Assembly: GCA_025084515.1 (NCBI GenBank)
Contig: JAJAGP010000019.1
Location: 1,000,127 to 1,064,126, forward strand
DNA length: 64,000 nt
Direction: 5' to 3'
DNA from: Ancistrus triradiatus
Lineage: Eukaryota > Chordata > Actinopteri > Siluriformes > Loricariidae
Part shown: positions 49,201-61,200 of the stretch, one piece after another
How positions within the stretch are numbered: the stretch's first letter is position 1
How the letters are laid out: every line of letters begins with the position of its first letter
Program-made: the position numbers and the translations under genes
The notes under the pieces: model-generated
Told to the model about the DNA's origin: nothing
Databases searched by the model: none
What the model saw: the letters and a program-made list of their open reading frames with translations, nothing else

Positions 49201-52200
49201 GAATCAGTACGCATGAAACGTTGCAGACTGTGAACAGTTTTTATTGTGCAAAATGCAACCTATTAAAACAGAACTTAAAAAAAGGGATACGTCTTTATTT
49301 GCTGAAGTAATTTCGCCTCAGTAAAGGTGTTTTCACACGGAGTCCGGACCAAAAAAATGCACGTCAAGTTCTGTACACACATATGTGCTAATTTCTGTTG
49401 TTTCGAATGCGTTAAAATCAGGCTGACCAATCAGAGCTCGGTTGTCAGGCAGAACAGCTCATCCTGCTAATAGCAGAGCACAAGAGCTAATATGACAGGC
49501 AACACACTGACTATTAAACATGGATATTAAAGAAAAGACCTGGCGGAATATAGCTGAAAGGCTGGGGAGTGATGGTGATAAACCTCACAGTGACTGTATG
49601 GAACTGATTTCTTGTTTATCTAAGTGCATTCTAATCTGTTCATGCCCACAGAAAACACAAACTATAGCTTCCTGCACTAATGTTTGCTCGTGTTTTTTTT
49701 GTTGAAGTTGACAATGTGAAAAAAAACACGGCGAGATTTTCCCAAGACGTTAAGATAAGGGAAATTAAAGAAAACAAAAGCGGACAGGGAGTTTTCAGAG
49801 TGTTTAGACAAAAATATAGTGCACTTGGTGTGAAGGTCCCACTATGATAAAAATCGCATCAGTTTTTTTTCATGCAAAAAAAAAAAAAATCATACTTGGT
49901 GTGAATAGGCCTTAAGACATACCTCAAATCCAGTGTCCTAATCGTTGCTCTGAACCCGTCTCTCTCATCTGGATTGTTACTACATTCGAAATGTTCCGAA
50001 TGTGTCTTTACTGTTTCACTGGCACTACTGGTTAACGTCATCAAATCTGACCACCTTAGTATTCCAACACGTTTTTGGACAAACTGTGCAATATATAGCC
50101 TTTTGGCCTGTGTCAGATTTCTTTAAAATCAAAAACCAAACTGCAGAGACAGCTCTCTTCCTGGGCACAAGTTCTTATTTTGTATCTCCGGTCACACTTC
50201 CTTTATCTTCCTTCTCTGTTTCCTGTTCTGCAATTTACCATAGTGATGGAGCCTCTCCCAGCTATTAACAGACTGTTATGCTGTGCTATGCCATGCTTGG
50301 CTGTGCTGTATTCTATGCTGTACGTTATGCTATATGTTATGCTACCTGGCTAGCCTGCGAGCTGTACCCAGTATACCAAATTGGCAATGCAGCTCAACAC
50401 AGTACTCCGTAGCACTTCTTGCGGTGAACAAGGGGAAATCGGTATACCAGCCAGCACTAGTGTAATGGATGGAAAAAATATACAGTGGTACCTCAGTTCT
50501 CGTCATTAATTTGTTCCAGAAGGCTTGTCGAGAACCGAAAACGACAAGTACTGAGCAAATTCTTCCCATGAGGAATAATGTAAATTGAATGAATCCGTTC
50601 CAGACCCCCAGAAAATCCACACTGTGTAAGGCATTATATTGTATGGAGTTGTATTGTACAGGTGCTCCCTGATTTACGATGGGGATATGTTCCGACAAAT
50701 CCATCATAAATTACATGTATCGTGAACTGATGAGTTTAATATAGTCTATACTGTATGATAGCTGAGCCAACCTTATTGTTTAAAACACTTACATTAACTT
50801 TCAGTTTTCCAAAATCATAAACACAAAGCTTGTTTTATAAATGCAATTTAGTGTGTAATGGATTGAAAGTGAAAAGGAGAAGCAAGAAGCACTCAGGGCA
50901 CTAGCATAGGTGTTGATGCTAACTGCAGCCTGTGTTCTGGAGGATTCAGGACAGGATTTCCCTTTCGGTTGGCAGTTAATACTTATTTGCAGAAAGAATA
51001 CAGTATAAAGAATATAGATGCACGATAAAAATAGCGGAGATCTTCACTGAGCAACGGATATTGTGATTCTGAATTACTGAATCACTGTGTACTGAATCGT
51101 GAATCGAGTTTCCGCTGAAAAGAGTCACGTTTATAATTTAAGGCATAAGACAAATTCATTTATATAATGAATATGCCTTAAATCTAGATATTTTATTAAA
51201 TAATTTTTGAAGCTTTAACTTAATGGTTCTGTACAGTAATGCATACAGTAAAAATAGAGTCATGCTTTCCACAGGGTCATCATTCACATTGTGTCTCAGT
51301 GTCATGAAGAAGGGCTGGAGCACTATCTGCGCTCTTTTCTTAAGGTACAGTTTTGGCAAGTGAATCCTTGATAGTTTTTTTTTGTTTTTGTTTTTTACGT
51401 TTTTTGACATTTTATCTTTAGTGCTTGGATATATTTGAAACATGTCTAAGATAAGTCTTCTCTCTACAGTATGTGTTTGTCACAAATGACGCAGGATCAG
51501 GAAACTCAGTAACCACACATGAAGTCTTAGCCACAACTGTTACTGCTATTCTCAAGCAGACTGCAGACTTCAATACCTGCAACAAGCTCCTGAAGGTGAT
51601 GTGTTCTTCATTTTTCTGCAACAGGGTGGTACAGTAGCCCAAGTGGGTAGCGAAGTCAGCTCATAATTCCAGAGATTCCTGGTTCTTTACATTAAAGGTT
51701 ATCTGAGGCTTTTCAGGAGCAGTACTCGGGTCTCATTTTTCACACGTGGTATCTATGTTCTTCGGGTCTCATTTTTCACATGTGGTCCCAAGGATTTTGT
51801 ACCGAATTATAAAAATGTTTGCATATGCTCTCAGAATCTCTGAAAGTACTGATTTGTCTTGTATTGCAGTATTCCTGGTTCTTCTTTGAAGCAATGGCAA
51901 AATCAATGGCGCAGTACCTCTTAGAAGGCAACAGAATGAAGGTCGGTGCAGTGTACCTCACTTAGTCTGCTTTTTCTAGGAAACCAGATTAGAATTTTGT
52001 AGGCAACTTTAAAACGAATGATATAAACAGTAAGTCTTATCAATTCAAAGTATCACAAAATTTGATCGACGATATCTATTATACAGCTTTATTGTGTTAC
52101 CTACTTATGGGTGGCACAGTGGTGCAGTGGTTACCACTGTCGCCTCACAGCTCCCAGATCCCCGCTTTGGTTCCGACCCTGAACTCTGCCTGTGTGGAGT

Positions 52201-55200
52201 TTTGCATGTTCTCCCTGTGTTTGTGTGAGTTTACTCCGGGTGCAGGGGTTTTTGGGCATATTTGCACACATGGTGGAATCCATGACACAAAGCATTGAGG
52301 CCAGCCCTGTGGCACAGTGGGTAGAACTGTCAGCACACAGCAAGAAGGCCCTGGGTTCGTTCCCAGGTGGAGCAGTCTGTGTCCTTTCTGTGTAGAGTCT
52401 GCATGTCCTACCCGTGTTCGCGTGAGTTTACTCCGGGTACTCCGGTTTCCTCGGACAGTCCAAAGAGGTTCAGGTTAATTGAATATGCTAAAATTGGCCC
52501 CAATCGGAGTGGATACATATGAGAGTAGCTTCAGTGTAACCTTGAGTTTTGATGTAACCTTGTGTCTGCCGTTGAATGACCTTTGACGCTGAAGGGCGAC
52601 ATTAGCTACACTACAAAAACAAACAAATAATTGAGGCTGTTTTGAGAGCGATGGTATACCCTACCCAGTATTACAACTCCAAATCAGAAAAATCTGTGAC
52701 AGTATGGAAAATGCAAGTGAAAAAACACAGCATGTCTTCCATTTACAGACAGTGTGAACCCAAGATACTGCATGTTTTGTCTGGTCAGCTTAATCGTTTT
52801 TGTTAATATGTTAATTCATCCATTTCTGCATTTCAGGCCTGTAACACATTTTTTAAAAAATGGGATGGGCACAATTTAGGGTTAGTAATGAGGTAAATTT
52901 AAACAGGTGACGTCAACAGGTAATTGTATTCATTGTATTCCTGATTGTTGTCAGACGACTTAGTATTCCAAATCTTTTTTGGAAGAATTAGACACTGTCT
53001 GCTCAAAGAGGCAGATTATTATCATCAACAATTCCAAAAACCAGGGTCTGTCATTGCATCGGGTTGTGTCAGTGCCCTTTGCAAAGGTCACTTACACTTC
53101 TAGCATTAATGCAGAAAAGTACACTGAGGTTTTAGAGCATCATAAGCTGCTTTCAAGATGACATCTTTTTCAGGGACGTCCATGCATTTTTCCACAAAGC
53201 AAAACCACATGCTGCACACATTACAAAGGCACAGCTATGGAAGTCTGCCTGTGGTCCTGAGCTGTCCCCAACAGGGAATGTGTGGAGAATTTTGAAATGG
53301 AAAAAGGCTACAACACCTACCCCTTCAGACGTGTTTGCAGGATGAATGGGAAAAAATAACACTAAACACCTGTGAGAAGGAATGGCAGGATTACAAAGTG
53401 GTAAATGCTTTTTTGGAGTGTGATGCAGGCCTGAAATACAGGAATGGATGTTTATATATAAATGAAATTAAGTTGATCAGACAAAAAATTTAATATCTTG
53501 GGTTCATAGTGTCTGCAATGATGTCAAAGTCAAAGTACATGTAAGGAGCACTGTGGGTTTTTTTTATATTTGCATTTCCATGCCGTACCAACTTTTTCCG
53601 ATTTGGGGTTATATATTACCAAATGAAGTTGACCAGACAAATCATGAAATATCGTGAGTTCATAGTGTCTGCAGTGAAATAAAATGTGAGAAACACTAAG
53701 GTTTTTTATTATTTTTATTTAATTTATTTTATTTTGTTTTATTTTCCATACGGTCTCAACTTTTCTGAATTGGGGGTTGTAGGACAGTGTTGCTGAAAAA
53801 GTGCTCATCGAGTATATAATCTCACTCTCTTCAGGTGCTGTTGTGGTATTTTATCATAAGTGTATGCTCTCTCTATCTCACAGTTTTCCAATCAGCTGCA
53901 TATTATTTTGTATGTATGATTATTCTTTAGGAGTGATTAAGGAATGAAGGAGTGTTTCTTGAAACTGTTTTTTTTACATTAACAACTACTTATTAATGTC
54001 TTGATCCATGCTCAATAATCCAGATAAGAAAATCCCAGAAATTGAATCTGTTTCCAACTAACTGAGACTCAGTCATTTAGATGAGTGACCAAACGTTTCT
54101 CCGACAAAACCTTATGTCCAGATGAACAGATTCAACTTCTTGAACTACTTATTAAATTTCATTGCTTGTATTTTAACTTCAGATTGTATGTTTCGAATTC
54201 CTCATGTAGATATGATTTTAACCTTTCTATAACCCTTTTTAGTTGAGTGCTTCATGAAGTAATTCCCATCTTCGTGTCTTGTATTTGTGCAAACAGGAAA
54301 TGAATGCCTCTTAATATTCTATCTTGACACACACAAGCATCTATTAGTGTTTGGAATTTAGGCAGTCTAGATGGATTTCATATTTCCCTCAGCTACACGA
54401 ATTACAAAGGAACAAATAGAAGTACTCAAGGCAAAATTGAATAAAGTTGAAAGCTGTAATTTACTTTCACAGATGCCTCGAGCCCAGAGGTTCCCAGATT
54501 CCTTCCAGCAGGCTCTGCAGTCTCTGCTGCTGTCCATCATGCCTCACATCACCATACGCTTTGTGGAGATTCCTGACGAGGCCCGCTGTGTCAACATCAG
54601 TTTGGCCAACTTCATTAAGGTAGGTCTAACTACTTTCTTAGGCGTGTATCCCCGACACACAAACACACATGCTCACAGTCCTATTGATTTGTTTGGTGTT
54701 TCTACATGCCACTAGTCAGATGTTTCTATATATCCATAAATATATGCACTTGACCTTTGCACAGACCTTTATGCTACATTTTGCAGATGTACATTGGATA
54801 TACTAATAATTACAAGGCCTTTGAAAAGGCAAATGCTTAAAAGGAATGCCTCAAAACATGTTGCTTTGAACTGTGATACTACTTTGGTACATGTGCTTCT
54901 CTTTACAGCGCTGCCTGACCTTTATGAACAGAGGGTTTGCATTTAGTCTTATAAATGACTATATGTGTGGCTTCAGCCAGAAGGACCCCAAGGTGAGGAT
55001 CAACTAATGTATCGAGATAATGTATTAAGTAATGCATGCATGTCTCCAGTAGGGGCAGTAATAGGTTATTTTCAGTGAAATGCAAGTTGTTCTTCAAGGA
55101 ATTTTTATATTTGTTATGTGATCTATTATATATGCTATTGTCTTATTTTATATAGTTTTATATTCTCTGTTCTGTTATAATCTTCATCTTGTATTGTTTT

Positions 55201-58200
55201 TATATTTATCATAGCCTTTATGTTATTGTATTTTATTTATTACCTTTTCTTTAAATATGTTCTCTCTTTTTATTTTTAGCTTGTGTGTATTTAACCTATC
55301 ACTAACAACATTTTAATTAGGCAACTTAGTTTATTTCCTACTTATGATGTCTAGAGTGTCAAAGGAGTTTGGTTCTCTTGTTTTTGAGGCTTGATCCTCC
55401 CAAGGTTTATTCCTTATAACATTTAGAGATGTTTCCTTGCTTCTGCCACCCTACTTTTGCTCAGTAAGATAGTTGTAAAACTGCTTTGAAACAATGCTCT
55501 GTTGTAATATGCCCTATTCAAATACTTTTGATTTAATATACTTGACATAAAATGTACCACTTAGGACTAGAAGTCAAGAAACCCTATTATAGATTGTATA
55601 GTGAAACTGAAATGATAGACAGTATTACATGTCTAAAGTTAACTAAAAGCAGCCAGTGGTATATGAGCTATTACATGTCATATAATGATGTGGGAGGGTT
55701 CTGCTTCTTTACAAACCATTGCTTTTATTACGGTATTTTAGTACTGTTGAATTACTTTTTTTTCGTCTCTACCCTTACACATTGTACAGTTTTTTCCATT
55801 CTATTCTCCTGAGTGTTATTGTTGGTTTATGCATTAATAATAGAACCATGTTTACAAAGGCCTGCTTGTGCGTGTGTGTTCAGTTACACACAGACCACAT
55901 TCTCTATAAAACGTTGGCATAGAATGCTGTATGTTTTAATCAAAACCGAGTTGATTACAAAGTCATGTTCAGTAGCTAAGAGTAAAATTAGCCTAACATC
56001 TAACTTTTTACTTGTAGGCATTGACAGAAATGAAATTCTACTTCCTCATGACAGTGTGCAATCATGAGCACTACATTCCACTCAACCTGCCCATGGCATT
56101 TGGCAGAACCAAGTTGCAGAGGGTCCAAGGTAAATATCCAATATGCAACTGACACTTCCAGTTTACTTGGTACCTTTTAATACAGTGGTTCTTGAAAGTT
56201 TGTGGACCCTTTAGAATTTTCTATATTTCTGCATAAATATGACCTAAAACATCATCAGATTTTCACACAAGTCCTAAAAGTAGATAAAGAGAACCCAGGC
56301 TAAACAAATGAGACAAAAATATTATACTTGGTCATTTATTTATTGAGGAAAATGATCCAATATTACATATTAGTGAGTGGCAAAAGTATGTGAACCTTTG
56401 CTTTCAGTATCTGGTGTGACCCCCCCTGTGCAGCAATAACTGCAACTAAACGTTTCCTGTAACTGTTGATCAGTCCTGCACACCGGCTTGGAGGAATTTT
56501 AGCCCATTCCTCCGTACAGAACAGCTTCAACTCTGGGATGTTGGTGGGTTTCCTCACATTAGCTGTTCGCTTCAGGTCCTTCCACAACATTTCGATTGAA
56601 TTAAAGTTTAGGACTTTGATTTGGCCATTCCAAAACATGAACTTTATCCTTCTTTAACCATTCTTTGGTAGAACGACTTGTGTGCTTAGGCTCGTTGTCT
56701 TGCTGCATGACCCACCTTCTCTTGAGATTCAGTTCATGGACAGATGTCCTGAATTTTCTGATATAATTCAGAATTCATTGTTTGATCAATGATGGCAAGC
56801 CGTCCTGCCCAGATGCAACAAAACAGGCCCAAACCATGATACTACCACCACCATGTTTCACAGATGGTATGAGGTTCTTATGCTGGAATGCAGCGTTTTC
56901 CTTTCTCCAAACATAACGCTTTTCTTTTAAACCCAAAAGTTCTATTTTAGTCTCATCTGTCCACAAGACATTCTTCCAATAGCCTTCTGGCTTGTCCATG
57001 TGATCTTTAGCAAACCGCAGATGAGCAGCAATGTTCTTTTTGGAGAGCAGTGGCTTTTTCCTTGCAACCCTGCCATGCACACCATTGTTGTTCAGTGTTC
57101 TTCTGATGGTGGATTCATGAACATTAACATTAGCCAATGTGAGAGAGGCCTTCAGTTGCTTAGAAGTTACCCTGGGGTCCTTAGAAGTGACCCTTGTTCG
57201 TGACATGACACACTTCCACAAACATATGTTGTGAAGAGCAGACTTTGATAGATCCCTGTTTTTTAAATAAAACAGGGTGCCCACTCACACCTGATTGTCA
57301 TCCCATTGATTGAAAACACCTGACTCTAATATCACCTTCAAATTAACTGCTAATCCTAGAGGTTCACATACTTTTGCCACTCACTAATGTGCAATATTGG
57401 ATCATTTTCCTCAATAAGTAAATGACTAAGTATAATATTTTTGTCTGATTTGTTTAACTGGTTTCTCTGTATCTACTTTTAGGACTTGTGTGAAAATCTG
57501 ATGATGTTTTAGGTCATATGTATGCTGAAATATAGAAAATAATGAAGGATTCACAAACTTTCAAGCACCACTGTACATCGATAAAACTATAACTCCTGAC
57601 CACATTCACTTTAATGTGTGCATTTACAAACACATAATGCAAAATGTGTGAAGTTTTGTCTCTATCTTATATACTTGAATAAACCACTGTTACAAGAGTA
57701 TTAACAAAATGATGGATTTGAACTGTAGTGATGAATTCATTACGTGAACGCACACATATAAATAGTTATTGCACTTTAAACAGAAACACGCTCCATAAAA
57801 AGTCATTTTTTGACTTGAAAGTGCAGAGATCACCGCTATGTAGCAGAGCAAGTTTCTGCAATAGATAAGATTACCTTATCAGAATAATTCTTTTATTCAC
57901 CCCAGATGAAAGGGCATTCATAGGTAATGAAGCACTAAAATTATGTTGTTCCCTGACCACTTTAAACACGCACTGTAACATACTCCTCCTTCCCTGCACG
58001 AAGGCCTCCTTTTTTCATTTTCTCTTTTTTTCTCTTTCTTTTGCTCATGGTCAGATTTTATTTCATACGCGGCGGAGCGTTTTGGCGTCATAGGTAGGTG
58101 GTGCCGGCCAGCATCTATGTGAAACATGTCTGGGTTGCCAGTTGTAACCACATTAACTGTCTGGCAACTTTCTTGCAGCAATCATTAATCATGCTTGAAC

Positions 58201-61200
58201 ATCTAACAGCCATCGCACCTTGCATTTTCAGACCTGGGCCTGTGCTCTTTCAGTCTGCTTTGTTATGCCAAAAATCTTCTGCTGCGTTAGGCCAAGTTTG
58301 CATTTTTTTAAGAACAACTTCAGGTTATTAGCTGTATATGTCTGTTTATCAAATGTGTTTTCTGAAATGGTAAACACTCGCCTGTCCTTGCCGCAGTCTT
58401 AACTCTCTCGTCCTCTGCATTGTATGAATGACTTTCAGTGCACACAGAAGGATCTTGTGTGGATCACTGGTTTCTCGTTCTGATTATTAACAGCAATGCA
58501 TTCCTTGAAATACAAGCTATACTATGCTGTATAGCCAAATGTTTGTGGACACCTAACAAGTACATTCAAAAGCATGGCCTTTAGAATATAGCTTGTCTGT
58601 TTTTTGCAACTGATCCCATCTGACAAGGCGTTTTTAGATTTTGCTACGTGACTGATGTTGGACAGTGAGCACTGACTGACAGCATTCAGTTTCATCTCTG
58701 TACAAGCCATCCAAGTTCTTCATCAAAGTTGGCAAACAGAATAAGCACAATCACCCTTACACAGAACAATAAAACTAACGACAAATTGATGATCACTTTA
58801 TTATGACCACCTCCTTGTTTGTACACTCATTGTCCATTTTATCAGTTCCACTTAACATGTATATGCACGTTGCAGTTCCACAATTACAGACTGTAGTCCA
58901 TCTGTTTCTCTGCATACTTTGTTAATCCCCTTTACTCTGTTCTCTACTGGTCAGGACCCCCACAGGACCACATGTGTTAGTATGTGTTGTGCTGGTATGA
59001 GTGGATAAGACACAGCAGTGCTGCTGGAGGTTTTAAACACCTCATTGTCAGTGCTGGATTGAAAATAGTCTACCAGTTAAAAATGTTCAGCTACCAGCAT
59101 CCTGTAGGCAGTATCCGGTAAGCACTGATGAAGGATTAGAGGGTGACTACTGTCTCTGAGTTTACATCTACAAGGAGGAGCAATATGGTAGATGTGTCTA
59201 ATAGAGTGCACAGTGAGAGAACACAGTGTTTTAAATAATGTGTGATCCACTCATACCAGCACAACACTAACACTCACCACTTCAGTGTCACTGCAAGTGC
59301 TGAGAATGATACACCACTCAAATAATACCTGATCTCTGGTGGTCCTGTAGGGGACCTGACCAAGTATGTAGAGAAACAGATAGATTACAGTCTGTAATTG
59401 TAGAACTACAAAGTGCTTGTACAGTGGGGCAAAAAAAGTATTTAGTCAGTCACTGATTGTGCAAGTTCTCCTACTTAGAAAGATGAGAAAGGTCTGTGAT
59501 TTTCATCATAGGTACACTTCAACTAACACTTCAACAATGCTCTCACTGATGGAAGGAGGTTTTGGCTTAAAATCTCGCGATACATGGCCCCATTCATTCT
59601 TCCTTTACCACGGATCAGTCGTCCTGTCCTCTTTGCAGAAAAACAGCCCCAAAGCATGATGTTTCAAAGCATGAGTTTTTCCCAAAAAGTTGTATTTTGG
59701 TTTCATCTGACCACATGATATTATCCTAATCCTCTTCTGGATCATCCATATGCTCTCTGGCAAACTTCAGACGGGCCTGGACATGTACTGGCTTAAGCAG
59801 GGGGACACGCCTGGCACTGCAGGATCTGAGTCCCTCTCGGCGTAGTGTGTTACTGATGGTAGCCTTTGTTACTTTGGTCCCAGCTCTCTGCAGGTCCCTC
59901 CGTGTAGTTCTGGGATTTTTGCTCACCGTTCTCATGATCATTTTGACCCATGGGATGAGATCTTGCTTGGAGCCCCAGATCGAGGAAGATTATCAGTAGT
60001 CTTGTATGTCTTACAATTGCTCCCACAGTTTTTATTCACACCAACCTGCTTGCCTATTGTAGATTCACTCTTCCCAGCCTGGTGCAGGTCTACAATTTTC
60101 TTCCTGGTGTCTTTCAACAGCTCTTTGGTCTTGGCCATGGTTGAGTTTGGAGTCTGACTGTTTGAGGCTGTGGACAGGTGTCTTTTACACAGATAACGAG
60201 GTCAAACAGGTGCCATTAATACAGGTAACGAGTGGAGGAGATGTTACAGGTCTGTGAAAGCCAGAAGTCTTGCTTGTTTGTGGGTGACCAAATTTTCCAC
60301 CATGATTTACAATTAAATTCTTTAAAAATCCTACAATGTGATTTGCTGGATTTTTTTCCCTTCATTTTGTCTTTCATAGTTGAAGTGTACCCATGATGAA
60401 AATTACAGACCTCTCTCATCTTTCTAAGTAGGAGAACTTGCACAATCAGTGGCTGACTAAATACTTTTTTTTGCCCCACTGTATATGGTAAGGAGGTGAT
60501 CGTATCACACTATCAGTGAATTAACCAATCTATCTGTCTAGTCTGCGGCAGGGATCCCTGGTTACTTCAGGTACTCAAGTTTCCTCCCAACTTACAATTA
60601 CATGCATTTGGTTAACTGGTTGCTCTGAATTGGCCCCAGTGTGAGTGTGTCTGACTAGTGCCATTTACATTTACGTCATTTAGCAGACGCCCTTATACAG
60701 AGTGACTTACAGCTGACACCTTTTTTCTATTCAAGCAACTGTGGATTAAGGGCCTTGATCAGGGACCCAACAGTGGCAGCATAGCAGAGGTGAATTACCT
60801 TAACCACTAGGCCACAAGTTGGTATTGATATGACCTAAAAAGGTGACCATTACTTAAAAGGGGTGTCTACATACTTTTGGCCATATAGTGTATTTGAATC
60901 CCTGTCAACAGCACAACTTTGTGTAAACACAGTCACCCTCAAAGACATCTTGCAGCGTAAAACACAAGTTCTTTCTGAAACTGTGTTGTGGCGCAGACTT
61001 GAGGAATGCAATACAGACAACATTCGACCATCTTTCAAAACGACACAAATCAAAACTGTATTTTGATACTGTGTTATTATACATCATGTCAAGTAAAACT
61101 TCATTGTCTGATGTACGTTATTCTCATATACCCTTTTATATATATCATATAGTAAAACAATGTTTAAAACGCCATAATATTGCTTGTCTAGCTAATTAAA

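Larger units (their letters stand above)
58788..60520. mobile_element. palindromic MITE 'gaccacctcctt', copy 2, interrupted by Tc1
   Basis: Left arm 'cattttatcagttccactta' and 'gaccacctccttgtttgtac'. The right arm is cut at 59421 by the Tc1 element and resumes after 60483 as 'tatatggtaaggaggtgatc'. Confidence 0.6.
58524..60893. mobile_element. TA-type MITE split by several later insertions
   Basis: The left end 'tatagccaaatgtttgtgga' near 58527 and the right end 'ctacatacttttggccatat' ending near 60890 are inverted ends of one common fish MITE. Between them lie the palindromic MITE (from 58788), Tc1 copy 5 and SINE-type sequences. Confidence 0.55.
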
